Assembly: GCA_016584305.1 (NCBI GenBank)
Contig: JACEEZ010006497.1
Coordinates: 42,501 to 106,500 of the forward strand
DNA: 64,000 nucleotides
Source of the DNA: Chionoecetes opilio
Lineage: Eukaryota; Arthropoda; Malacostraca; Decapoda; Majidae
Direction: 5' to 3'
Shown here: one piece after another, positions 1 through 9,483 of the stretch
How the letters are laid out: every line of letters begins with the position of its first letter
How positions within the stretch are numbered: the first letter of the stretch is position 1
Notes under the pieces: model-generated
Told to the model about the DNA's origin: nothing
What the model saw: the letters and a program-made list of their open reading frames with translations, nothing else
Databases searched by the model: none
Translations under genes and position numbers: made by a program

Positions 1-464
1 TTCTTCTTCTTGTGACCTTTGTCGCTCAGACTACCACGTGTATTATTTCGGCCGATTTTTCAAACATAGACTTATGTTAACCTAAGACTAAACATGGCCT
101 TAGACAGACATGTCAGTTTTGTAAAGGGGTTTTAGTCTCAGATTGGTCGAAGACTAACGAAAATAACATTGGAATTGTTAGACACCCACGACCCTGTCCA
201 ACATCCAAGTCTAAGGATATTATATAATCCCCCGGAAAAATGTTTCAGAAACTGAAATGTCTGTCTAAGGCCATGGTTAGTCTTAGGTTAGCCTAAGTTT
301 TATGTTTGAAAAATCGGCCGTATATCTCGCGGCCTCTTGTAGCTTCCTTATTTGCTTATGTTTTCCTGGTGAACATCTAAAGGTTTATATTAAGGTTACA
401 AAGGTGTGTTGGAAGGACGACTACTGCGTTATTGCTATATTAAAGATTTGGATCATTTAGAACA

Positions 465-600
465 TAGAACTAAGGAGCTACAAGATTGCCGTGAGACCTA
501 CACGTGGTAGTTCCTTTACTTAACACTACCTTACATCCACCTTCCCCCCATTCCACCCCTCAAAATTCCCCATGAAGCTGTCCAGCCCTACCTATAAAGC
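465..600 (+). repeat. Dispersed repeat G (ACACGTGGTAGTTCC family)
   Basis: It carries the family core: AAGGAGCTACAAG, GTGAGACCTACACGTGG, then a TTACTTAACACTACCT motif and the text GAAGCTGTCCAGCC. The same core recurs at 4140-4205 (reverse), 8665-8800, 45485-45605, 61262-61336 (reverse) and 62405-62575. The AACATAAGAACATAAGG text before the better copy at 62405 resembles the 3' tail of a non-LTR retrotransposon. The parent family is not identified. Confidence 0.7.
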
Positions 601-639
601 TCCTATTTGACCTTTACTAACTACTGTTTCAATTTCTTC

Positions 640-870
640 GTCAGAGAGACAGCAGACAGAACCAGAGAAACGGAACATACAACTGACAGAGACAGACAGA
701 CAGACAGAGAACGGAGACAGACAGAGAGAGAGGACAGACAGACAGGAATGGAGACAGACAGAGAATGAGACCGACAGGATAGAGAGAGAGCAGACAGACA
801 GAAGAGAAGAAAGAGAGAGAAAGAACAGACAGAGAGAGACAGACGACAGACAGACAGACAAGAGACAGAC
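640..870. repeat. GACA/GA microsatellite
   Basis: Long run of interrupted GACAGACA and GAGAGA units. The equivalent tract in the right-hand duplicate is 62577-62808. The Ser/Cys/Leu-rich open frames on the minus strand are products of the simple repeat and are not genes. Confidence 0.95.
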
Positions 871-1154
871 AGACGGGTCAATTTTCTTGTTCAAATAGGT
901 ATATGGTGGAATGTAATTTGACTAGCAAGCAGAGTGTAATTAATTAGTTATGGCGTATTTGAGTGTGATTTATTAGTTATATTGGTATGGTTTTTTTTTT
1001 TGTGAGGGAAGGAAGACTGACTTGCGTGCATTATCAATGTACCCACGACCGTTCCGCCCCTAAGCAGTAACCGTGAAGGCTGAAGAAGGTCGTGAAGGGG
1101 TTTAACGTTTTTGAGGTTTCGAAGAAACATGTGACGAATGGAATGCCTCTATGG

Positions 1155-1262
1155 GTTGTTTGTGTGTGTATGTGTGTGGTGTGTATGTGTGTGTGTGTGT
1201 GTATGTGGTGTTGTGACTGTGTTGTGTATGTATGTATGTGTGTGTATGTTGCGGTACGTGGG
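1155..1262. repeat. TG microsatellite at the 3' side of a SINE
   Basis: Interrupted TG/TATG repeats. Because the adjoining SINE lies on the minus strand, this tract occupies the position of its 3' tail. Confidence 0.9.
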
Positions 1263-1263
1263 T

Positions 1264-1560
1264 ATTATTCATCTAGTTGTATTTTTACAGGGCCTGAGCA
1301 GATGCTCGTGTGACCCCGTCCTCCTAATCAACATTTTTATCATTCATCCTTAGTGCTTTGTGTTTGGCCGAAGCCCATCACCCCGGGAGGGGGGGGTCAC
1401 AACCCCGGCTAACCACCGCCGGTTCCCCATTCATCGCTGGGTGGCAGGGGCTCCGGGTTATAAGAAACAACCCTCTGTTTCCGCTCAGCCCGGTGATCGA
1501 ACCCGGGACTTCTCGGTTGTGGAGCTCCGAGCGTCTTTCCCTTACCACCACGAGTACCCC
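1264..1560 (-). mobile_element. tRNA-Val-derived SINE, copy 1
   Basis: Read on the minus strand, the element starts with a tRNA-like head (GGGTACTCGTGGTGG), an anticodon-arm region and a B box (GGTTCGATCAC). A body with ACCCGGAGCCCCTGCC and a terminal CAGGCCCTGTAAAAATACAA text follow. The cleaner copy at 63228-63510 shows a five-pair anticodon stem CTCGG/CCGAG around loop CTCACAA, giving anticodon CAC (valine). In this copy indels damage the anticodon arm. TG tracts flank it on both sides (1155-1262 and 1575-1768). Confidence 0.8.
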
Positions 1561-1574
1561 TCTCTTGTGTCTGT

Positions 1575-1768
1575 GATTTGTGTGTGTATGTTGTGCGTAT
1601 CTGTGTGTGTGTGTGTGTTTGGTGCCTGTGAGTGTGTATTTAGGTGTGTGTCTGTGTATGTTGGATGTACGTGTGTGTGTGTTTATCTGTATGTGTGTGT
1701 ATCTGTGGTGTGTGAGTGTGTTTCTGTGTTATATATGCGTGTGTGTGTGTGTGTGTATGTGTGGTGCG
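1575..1768. repeat. TG microsatellite at the head side of the SINE
   Basis: Interrupted TG, TGTATG and TCTG repeats immediately beyond the tRNA-like head of the SINE. Confidence 0.9.
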
Positions 1769-1795
1769 AGCTAAACCACAGGCTTTAACGAGCAA

Positions 1796-2582
1796 ATTTT
1801 AATAACAGCTGGTACGGGTTCTGTCATTATTTGTGCAAGGTAATTATAAATAAACCTAGATTTTTAAACAGCTTATAAAAACCCACGACTAAGCAAAGTT
1901 AGTAAAACAAGTTAGAATAATGAAACTTTGGGATTGCGACTAGTTGTTTAAAAGGTCCATTTTAACGCGAGAGAGAGAGAGAGAGAGAGATTCATTAGCC
2001 TTTTATTTTAGTAGTGACAACCATCTTGACTTACTACAAACATTACATTACAGGGCTCATTGAACTTAAAAACGCACATCCTTACTATGGATACAAATCA
2101 CCAAGACTCTAATACTTTCCACTTCTGTTTTGTTTTTTAACAGAAGGTGAAAAATGGTGCCCCCGTGCCGCTTAGTGCTTACTAGCCTGATAGTTGAATG
2201 CCAGAGAAGGACTACTACGCTTCTTCCTAATTCCTACTGTATTGGATCATAGTTTAACTCCTTTATCGGGTAACACAGCATCAAATAGACTATAGTAGTT
2301 TGCCGTTCATTATTGATATCGCTTCAGTGTTTAGATTCGGTGTCTTGGTCTGGTTGGAGTCAAGAGGTAGTAGCGTCGTGCCCGGCCAGCAGTGAAGGGG
2401 GAGATGACTTCCGTCAGCATCTGGGCGGGATAGCAGTAGCAACAAGGTTGAGTACCAATTTGTATTAAGTTTGTAGGGGAGAGCTATTGTAGTGGTGTGG
2501 AATGTGTAGTGAAGTGGACTGGAGTGGAGTGGTTAGCGTTAGTGGGCAGGTTGAAGTGGAGCTAACGACTTAAGTGGTAGTC
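1796..2582. other. Unassigned sequence
   Basis: No gene is seen. There is a short GA run at 1971-1990 and otherwise mixed-composition sequence. The direct duplication ends before this stretch, so it has no partner at the right end. Confidence 0.6.
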
Positions 2583-2672
2583 TTTTTTTTTTTTTAATGG
2601 GCCCGAGAATCGAGTTTTGGACCCGGGCTGACCTCTTGTTGCTATGCTAACCACTTCGGCCACTACCCTGGT
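2583..2672 (-). mobile_element. Second tRNA-like SINE head with poly(A)
   Basis: On the minus strand the text runs GGTAGTGGCCGAAGTGG (tRNA D-arm/A-box-like), then a region ending CTCGATTCTCGGGCCC and a run of A. A tRNA-like head directly followed by poly(A) fits a very short SINE or a truncated one. It abuts the TG array at 2671, as the tRNA-Val SINE copies also do. Confidence 0.5.
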
Positions 2673-3345
2673 GTGTTTGTGTGGTGTAGGTGTGTGTGTA
2701 TGTGTAAGTGTGTGTGTGTAGGTGGTGTGTGTGGTGTATGTGTTGTGTGTAGTTTTGTGTGTGTGTGTGGGGAGGTTTTGTGTGGTGTGTGTGTGTAGGT
2801 GTGTGTATGTGGTGTGTGTATGTCAGGTGTGTGTGTGTAGGTGTCTGTGGGTAAGGTGTGTAGTGGTGTGTGTGTATGTAGGTTGTGTGGTGTGTGTGTA
2901 TGTAGTGTGTGTGTAGGTGTGGGTGTGGGGTGTGTGTATTTGTGTGTGTGTGTGTGTAAGGTGTATGTGTGTGTGTAGGTGTGTATGTGTGTGGATAGGT
3001 GTGTGTGTGTTGTAATGTTGTATGTGTGTATATGTGTGTGTCGGGGTGGTTAGTAGGTGTGTGTGTGTGTGTGTCGGTGTGGTGCATATGTTGTGTAGGT
3101 GTGTGTGTGTGTGTGTTGTACGTGTGTGTGTGGTATGTAGGTGTTGTGTTATGTAGGTGTGTGTGTGTGTGTAGTGTGTGTGTGTAAGGGTGTGTGTGTG
3201 TGTGTAGTGTGGTGGTGTGTGTGTAGGTGTTGTGTGTGTGTAGGTGTGTGTATGTAGGTGGTGTGTGTAGTGTGGTGTGTGTCGGTTTTTGTGTGTAGGT
3301 GTGTGTGTATGTTTAGGTGTGTGTGTATAGTGTGTAGTGTAGTGG

Positions 3346-3384
<39 letters not shown>

Positions 3385-3747
3385 TGTTTGTGTGTGTGTA
3401 GGTGTGTGTGTGTATGGTGGTGTGTGGTGTGTAGGTGTGGTGTGTGTGTGTATGTAGGTGTGTGTGGTGTGTAGGTGTGTGTGTGGTAGGTGTGTTGTGT
3501 GTAAGGTGTGGTGTGTAGGTGTGTGTGTGTAGGTGTGGTGTAGGCGTGTGTAGGTGTGTGTGTGTGTGTGTAGGTGTGTTGGGTGTGTGTGTGTGTAGGC
3601 GTGTGTGTGTGTGTTGTGTCGGTTGTGTGGTGTGTGGGTGGTGTGTGTGTGTAGGCGTGTGTGTGTGTGTGTGTGTGTGTATGTAGGTGTGTGTGTGGGT
3701 GTGTAGGTGTGTGTGTGTGTGTAGGTGTGTGTGTGTGTGTGTGTGTG
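2671..3747. repeat. 1.1 kb TG-rich array
   Basis: Nearly pure TG with frequent GTAGG and GTATG interruptions, giving a period of roughly 10-16 bases such as GTGTGTGTAGGTGTG. The long His/Thr-rich frames on the minus strand come from this array. Confidence 0.95.
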
Positions 3748-4054
3748 TATTCATCTAGTTGTATTTTACAGGGCCAGAGCGTGTAGGTGTGTGTGGTGTG
3801 TAGGTGGCCCCGTGGTGGCCCCGGCTCCATATCAACATTTTGATCATTCCTGCTTTGTGTTAGTGTTGGGGGAACCACCCCCGGGGGTCGGGTCACAACC
3901 CCGCTAAGCTAACACCCGGTAACCATTCACTGCTGGGTGGACAGGGGCTCGGGTTTTTAAGAAGACCGCCCGTCTGTCTTCGCTCCGCCCGGGGATCGAA
4001 CCCGGGACTTCTCGGTTGTGAGCCCAGCGTGCTAACCCTACACTTCGGAGTACC
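3748..4054 (-). mobile_element. tRNA-Val-derived SINE, copy 2
   Basis: Same head, B box (GGTTCGATCCC) and body as the other copies. About 30 bases of TG-type text (GTGTAGGTGTGTGTGG) lie inside the 3' part after the GGGCCAGAGC text, an internal microsatellite intrusion. TG tracts lie on both sides (2671-3747 and about 4062-4088). Confidence 0.8.
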
Positions 4055-4139
4055 CTGGAGTTTGTGTGTGTGTGTGTGTGTGTGTGTGATTGTGGTGTAT
4101 GTGTGCGTGGCGTGCTTGTTGGGTGTAGAGACCTATATG

Positions 4140-4205
4140 AACATGTGAACTCAGCAGTTATGTAGGTCTCACGGCCTCTTGTGACTTCCTTTACTTTCCT
4201 TGGTC
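4140..4205 (-). repeat. Dispersed repeat G, reverse copy
   Basis: Reverse-strand copy of the family, recognised by ATGTAGGTCTCACGGCCTC and TTGTGACTTCC. It is a short fragment. Confidence 0.6.
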
Positions 4206-4253
4206 TTACAGGTGACGGGGAATGACTCTTCACGGATCTACAGAAGCATCGAT

Positions 4254-4294
<41 letters not shown>

Positions 4295-4407
4295 TTTTGG
4301 TGACTGGCGGGCGGACAGTATTTTTTATTACCAAGAACCAAAGACACAACACACCGCGCCGCCCCATGAAGATCGAGGAGGGACTAACGAAGGTGCAGGA
4401 GTGTTTT

Positions 4408-4446
<39 letters not shown>

Positions 4447-4539
4447 CCTCTTATCAGCAACACCCATACAGTAGGTAGTAGTAGTACACCCACTAGTCTA
4501 ATTCACTTTAAGCTTTTTTCCTTGGGAGGTACTCGATTC

Positions 4540-5296
4540 CTACTGAGTGTGCGTGTGTATGTGTGCGTGTGTGTATGTGTGTGTGTGTGTGTGTGCGTGT
4601 GCGTGTAGGGACGTCGCTGATTGGCTGATGCAGTGACAATTGGGCTGGGTGGTACGGTGGTGGTGGTGATGGTAGTGGGGGTGGTGATGGTGATGGTGGG
4701 GGTGGTGAATGATGGTGGTGGTGGTGGTGGTGGTAAATGGTGGTGGTGGTGGTGGTGGTAAATGGTGGTGGTGGTGGTGAATGGTGGTGGTGGTGGTGGT
4801 GTTGTGGTGTGGTGGTGTTGGTGGTGATGTAAGTGGTGGTGGTGATGAATGGTGGTGGTGGTGGTAAATGGTGGTGGTGGTAAATGTTGGTGGTGGTGGT
4901 GGGATGGTGGTGATGGTGGTGGTGATGGTGGTGAATGATGGTGGTAATGGTGAATGGTGGTGGTGGTGATGTGGTGGGGGGTGAATGGTGGTGGGGGTGT
5001 GGTGGTGGTGGTGATGGTGGTGAATGGTGAGGGTGGTGGTGATGGTGATGGTGGTGGTGGTGGTGATGGTGTTGGTGATGGTGGTGGTGGTGGTGATGGT
5101 GGGGGTGGTGATGGTGGTGAATGGTGGTGGTACCACCACCACCACCACCACCACCACCACCATCACCAACACCACCATCATTACCACCACAATCACTACC
5201 ACCACCCAGCTGAGTGTCACTGCACCAGCCAATTCAGTGACGTCCCTAACACACACACACGACACAGTCACACACACTCGAGTAGAGCCAGCGAGT
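4540..5296. repeat. 760 bp inverted repeat with a TGG/ACC core
   Basis: The left arm reads TG tract, TAGGGACGTCGCTGATTGGC, GCAGTGACA, GGGCTGGGTGGTA, then (TGG)n. The right arm repeats this in reverse complement: (ACC)n, CCACCCAGCTGAG, TGTCACTGCACCAGCCAATT, GACGTCCCTAACACAC. The switch from TGG to ACC is abrupt at about 5131 (GTGGTGGTACCACCACC). About 400 bases of TGG/TGA repeat lie between the arms. The His/Thr- and Val-rich frames here are repeat products. Confidence 0.85.
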
Positions 5297-5299
5297 GAA

Positions 5300-5905
5300 G
5301 AGACTCTAGTACACATGACATACTTTCTGTAGATTCAACTTAGTATAAATCCCTCAGTAACTTAGGTGGTTTCAAAAAGCATAATTTGGGGTAATACGTA
5401 TTTTAATTCAAAAAATATAATAAATCAGTTTTCAACCTATAAATTATTGATGGAAGCTTCAAGACCTCAGTTCATGCATTATTTAAAGTAAAGAAGAACG
5501 ATAGTGAAGCAGCCTCAGTAGTGAAGAAAAAAACCCCGTACGGATTTATCATCTCTCTGTCCCGTGAATGAATCCTAGACTTTATTTCCGTGTTTTATAG
5601 TGGAGAGTCCCATTAGGTATTAATGGTAGTGGTGAGTGCCCAGCCAACTGGCAACAGTTTTAAGCATCACCAGACTAATGCATCTTATACACCAATGTGC
5701 ACTAACCTATGCTGGAGGCAAGCATGCCTGGTGTCTTGGTTTACCCTGGAGGTCAGAGAGAGAGCTACCATAGTTATGTTGATGTCCTTTGTGAAAGAGA
5801 GAGCTTGGCTGCCACAATCCACCGAGCTCGAAGGAGAGGGAGATTGGTGTGCTGTCAGTACCACTTGCTCACAAGATTCCTCCTTGCTGAGATGGGGGGC
5901 CATTG
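5300..5905. other. Unassigned sequence next to the PRDM10-like remnant
   Basis: No repeat is recognised. The part from about 5650 may continue the minus-strand gene remnant to its right. Open minus-strand frames there read through to 5685 and include the text QGQILSAITMAPH, but no family signature settles it. Confidence 0.4.
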
Positions 5906-6879
5906 TTATTGCAGAGAGAATCTGGCCTTGAATTCCTGATTGACATCCCTGTTTTCCCTCCTGTGCTTGTCCGGTGGACCGCGTCCTCTGGAGGCTTGGC
6001 GGGAGTGCGGCTCTCCACCGAGGAGGCTCCGGACACGCCAGGCCGTGAATGAGGGAGAATGACTGTCGCCGCCGGCACGAGACAAGGTGACTGTTTTCTT
6101 GCCTGACCAAGGTGCGCCCCTGTTTCCCCCCTCGCTGCTCAACAGAGGGCGACTGCCTGCCCGGTGCCCACCATCACAGGCCGTCCCTATGAGGTGCACG
6201 TACTGCTCTCCATTTCCCCAAGGGTGTTTTTCTCCCATGGCCTGGGTGAGGTAAGTCGTCTTCTGGAACCTGAACGCCCGAAGTGCCAGGTTCACTCTGG
6301 GCGACTCCCCGGCCGGTGACTCCGCATCACGGTGCCGTCCCACGGACTGGCTACCGAGAGGCATTTCCTCCTCCCCGTCAAGCAGGGATCCTGTCGCTAA
6401 CCAGGACTGGCCCGGTTCCAAGTCCTTCCTGTAGTCCTTCACGGAGGGACTGGGTCCACGTTTGACGTTGGCGTGTTGGGGAGGCAGGAGTGGTGCCTCT
6501 GGAGGCATACTGGCGGTTGGACCACTTGCAGGTGTTGGGGTAGGTGGGTGACGGCCCAACATCTTGGAGAATGAGGAGGCTTCCCCACTCCTGCTCTCCT
6601 TGTGTGCCGTGGAGGAAACGGGGGAGCTCCTCGCCGGGCCGATACTTCAATATGTGTAACTTTGCGCTTCTGCTGTCGATGCATCTGAAAACGAAAGTGT
6701 CCGTGGGTGTCATTCTCAGTGTTTTCTTTTTAGAGTCTTTTCTTTGTTAAATGCTAATATTTAGTTTTTTTTATTTACTTTGGACAAAGTGTATCCCTAT
6801 TTTTTGTTATGATGCTAAAATTCTGTAAAACTGGTACTTTGTCAAATAAATTACTACACTACTACTATTAAATGAGTGT

Positions 6880-7072
6880 ATCAATCATTGGGGCCAACGC
6901 TGGGGGTCAATTCTCCTTAGCTACCCCTCGGCATTACTGACCCATGTCCAAGCGTGCAGCCGTTATCTGATACAAGAACCTGCAAATCTCAACCTTCTGG
7001 GCCTTGCCAAATTCAGATGAGAGAACCGTTTTCTGTTCCTGGTACCGGAGTCATGGGGACCAATTACACAAA
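6880..7072 (-). mobile_element. Internally deleted RTE-like LINE fragment
   Basis: The left edge has the 3' tail of the RTE-like family (ATCAATCATTGGGG). At about 6910 it jumps directly to text from the endonuclease region (TCTCCTTAGCTACCCCT, then CTGATACAAGAACCTGC), as found at 35700-35880. The whole reverse-transcriptase part is missing. It sits in an intron of the PRDM10-like remnant. Confidence 0.7.
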
Positions 7073-7104
7073 CATAATATGTACTATGTAACAATTCAGT
7101 GTAG

Positions 7105-7408
7105 GTACAACAGTGGTTAGTGTCACCGGGGTGGCGTTCCCGAAGACACGAGTTCGATCCCGGTGAGACCATAATCCACTTACCCTCTTTCTGCAAAGTC
7201 GAGTGGCCTAAGAAACCCCATGCCCTGGCCATTACTCTACCTTCGATGTTGCGATTGCATCCGAGGGGCGGCATGAAGCTGCCCTCTAATCACAGGCGTC
7301 ACTATAAGAATCTCCCCTCACGTAGTCCTCCCAGGGCCTACCATCCCACCTCTGGAGGTCACGGCCTACAGGCGCTATAGGCATAGATGTGTGTAAAAAA
7401 AAAAAAAA
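7105..7408 (+). mobile_element. tRNA-derived SINE 2 with poly(A) tail
   Basis: The head has an A-box-like CAGTGGTTAGTG and a B box GAGTTCGATCCC. The body includes GGGGCGGCATGAAGC and CTAATCACAGGCGTCA. The 3' end reads TACAGGCGCTATAGGCATAG and then 14 A. The 3' half recurs at about 56925-57018, again with poly(A), and a middle piece recurs at 60779-60812. It lies in the same intron-like interval as the LINE fragment at 6880. Confidence 0.75.
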
Positions 7409-7868
7409 CAAGTTATTTGATGAGGTGGTGGAACAGCACGTGCAACCCGCGTGTACCTTCATCGCAGTACTGGCTGTAGTACAGCGTGTGGTCCTTCAGA
7501 TGGGCTTGGTTGGCTGCCGGCACGCTGGTCATGTCAACGTGGGTGTTTCGCTTGACCAAATTGTTTCACTAGCATTCCTCTTCTCTTGAATCCCAACAGG
7601 CAGGTGTGACACTTGTACTCCAAACTGCATGTATTCTGTCGGGTCAACCTGAAACAATAAAATTACTCTCAAAAATTATGTTCCCGGTTTCTGAATCAAA
7701 TATGTTTAAGATTTATTACATTAGGTATGCTGGAGATGTAAAACTGTTATGGGGGACAATGTATTGCTAGGATGTTTGTACGGCACTGGAAATGGAACCC
7801 CCCACTGCCTCTAAAATGTGACGCCCTGCACACACTCTTACACCATCCAGAAGCAAGCTTCATTTGAT

Positions 7869-8072
7869 GACACTCGCCGCACGTCTAGTTGGCGAAATGT
7901 TGCCCCTTCAACTCCCCCCCCTTCCCAAAAGCACGGGATTGGTTTGAGGTGTTGGGCGTTTGGGGCGTTTAAGGGCGGAACTTGGAGTCAGGCATTCTCA
8001 CACCAACACCGTGGGTTCGGAAGGGGGAGTTGAAGGGGCCCCATTTTTGCCAACTAACGTGCGGCGAGTGTA
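7869..8072. mobile_element. Small foldback element, about 200 bp
   Basis: The left end ACACTCGCCGCACGTCTAG, with GTTGGC and CCCCTTCAACTCCCCC, is repeated in reverse complement at the right end (GGGGGAGTTGAAGGGG, GCCAAC, CGTGCGGCGAGTGT). Arms are about 60 bases around a G-rich middle. It is a MITE-like structure with no coding capacity. Confidence 0.75.
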
Positions 8073-8283
8073 CGCAACCCCTGTATGGACTCCTATTTAA
8101 CCCCTTGAACCAAACATAATTTCCACAGTATTTTTGGGTACCATTAGATGATTTTTAGTGATTTATAAGGCAATAGTTTATAATTATGACCTATTTCGTA
8201 TCCTTCTCGACTAGATAATTTGGTATCTAAGTCACTTTTCGTAATTTTAATGGCTAACAGCAATTTTTATATGCAAAGGAAGA

Positions 8284-8330
8284 TCTGGGCGTGAAGGGGT
8301 TTGGGCGTGAAGGGGTTTGGGCGTGCAGCC
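8284..8330. repeat. Short triple tandem repeat
   Basis: The text GGGCGTGAAGGGGTTT occurs twice in a row and begins a third time (GGGCGTGCAGCC). Confidence 0.85.
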
Positions 8331-8664
8331 CCTTATGAGGCTGTCAGCATAACTACCACCATTGTGTCAACGCGCCTCATACCTTTGGACAAACTTTGGA
8401 GGCCAGACTTTGCTGCGGTGGCATCATGGTCCCCAGGAAGGCCTGGCGCTTGAGTGTTTTCCGCATCCTTGTCCTTTGTGTTTGAATCTCTTGCACAGTG
8501 TTGGCATAAGTAGTCCCTCCTGTCTGAGTGGCTTGCAGGGGCCATGCATCAGGCACACCCACAACACCAAGGAAAATATTCAATCCAATTACAATGAAAT
8601 TACATTCTGGGGCCTCAAGGGGTTATGTGTGATGACCGTTTTTAAGTCATACCAGAGAAAGTAA

Positions 8665-8800
8665 CAAAATAAGGAAGCTCAAAGGCTGTGAACCTACACG
8701 TGGTAGTTTCCTGTTACTTAACACTACCTACCCCACCTTGAGCATCACCATCCATAACACGTTTTCTAGCCTCCTTTTAAAACTCCCTTATAAGTGAGTG
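8665..8800 (+). repeat. Dispersed repeat G copy
   Basis: The family core is seen as AAGGAAGCTCAAAGGCTGTG, CTACACGTGGTAG and TTACTTAACACTACCT, with some substitutions from the copy at 62405. Confidence 0.65.
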
Positions 8801-9483
8801 GCTGGCACTGAAATAAGCCTTTCCTAAAAAAATTGACATGCCTTGCACTTTCTTAGAACAAAGCGAATTTGGTCTCATTGAAGTGTATTGATTTCTATTT
8901 GTAGAAATCATGGTTGTAGTTCACGGAAAGGTGTCTGACATAGCAACAGTAACCCCTTGTTTGCGAAAAAAACACCGAAAAAATACCAAATTTGCTAAAT
9001 TGCCCTCTGCCTTTAATGTTCCTTGCTTGAAATATCCTGTTTTTAAGGTTTGACCAACATTAAATAAATAAGACTCAGGAGGAGTTCTTGGCTACACCCG
9101 CGGAAGGGAGCTCTGCTGGGATGGCTTTCTAACCAGTTTATGTGTAACGGGGATACTACTCGGAGTCGTTTAAAGACATTTGTGATAACCAGGGATCAAA
9201 CATCTTCCATACTGGGAACCTTCGTAAATGAAGGATGGAGCAGGACAAAAGAAAGGATTGCATCCAACATCAAGGATTTCATACTAAGTCAAATGCCAAG
9301 ATCCTTTTGACCTGGACAAACTCTCCCTGACCTTGGTGAACACCACTACTGGGGCAGGTAGCAACGCTGAGGTTGAAAGTCTGATGGAAGTCCCACAGAG
9401 GAGGGACAGAAAGCTACGGATGAGTTCATTGCAGAAGATCGACGGGGCCTGCTGTTAGCTCTTGGACCCAGTGCCTCGATGTT
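8801..9483. other. Unassigned low-copy sequence before the 94-bp satellite
   Basis: No element is recognised. 9290-9470 has balanced composition and a short open plus-strand frame (containing VNTTTGAGSNAEVESLMEVP) that could be an exon remnant, but no family is recognised. Confidence 0.35.

Larger units (their letters stand above)
1..1795. repeat. Left copy of a 1.8 kb direct duplication shared by both window ends
   Basis: This block matches 61950-63757 in the same orientation and order: unique-looking sequence, a dispersed repeat, a GACA microsatellite, then a SINE set between TG tracts. The match stops at the GAGCAA after the second TG tract. Differences are mostly one-base insertions and deletions and homopolymer changes, and this left copy is the noisier one. 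The arrangement fits a contig whose ends overlap (a circular molecule or a locus assembled twice) or a dispersed composite repeat. No coding gene is visible in it. Confidence 0.9.
5906..8530 (-). pseudogene. PRDM10-like C2H2 zinc-finger gene fragment, intron-containing and decayed
   Basis: Three exon-like pieces are read on the minus strand. Piece 1 (about 8530-8383) has YLCQHC and, one base out of frame, KRFKHKG, and ends at a donor AAG|GTATGAG. Piece 2 (7648-7457) has an acceptor TTTCAG, then EYKCHTCLLGFKRRGMLV, and after a one-base shift YYSQYCDE and a donor AAG|GTACAC. Piece 3 (from 6684) has an acceptor TTTTCAG, then SAKLHILKYRPGEELP, TCKWSNRQYASRG and later TYLTQAMG. In family terms these match consecutive PRDM10 features: the KRRGML finger, the FCQYCDKVYK / KAHILKNHPGAELPPS finger, a third CxxC finger and the LLTQAM motif. 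Some zinc ligands are lost (Cys to Ser twice, His to Gln) and at least three frame breaks exist. Retained introns argue for a duplicated or degraded gene copy over a processed one. Consensus errors could mimic part of the decay. PRDM10 is assigned from memory of the family. Confidence 0.5.

Noticed and set aside
2647..3896. Long His/Thr-rich open frames (up to 357 residues) on the minus strand
   Set aside because: They are translations of the TG/AC array with no domain; TG repeats rarely contain stops in these frames.
4540..5332. Val/Met- and His/Thr-rich frames over the TGG tract
   Set aside because: Products of the trinucleotide repeat in an inverted structure.
6250..6262. A plus-strand splice donor (GAG|GTAAGTC)
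   Set aside because: It falls within the minus-strand PRDM10-like piece, and no plus-strand gene is visible.
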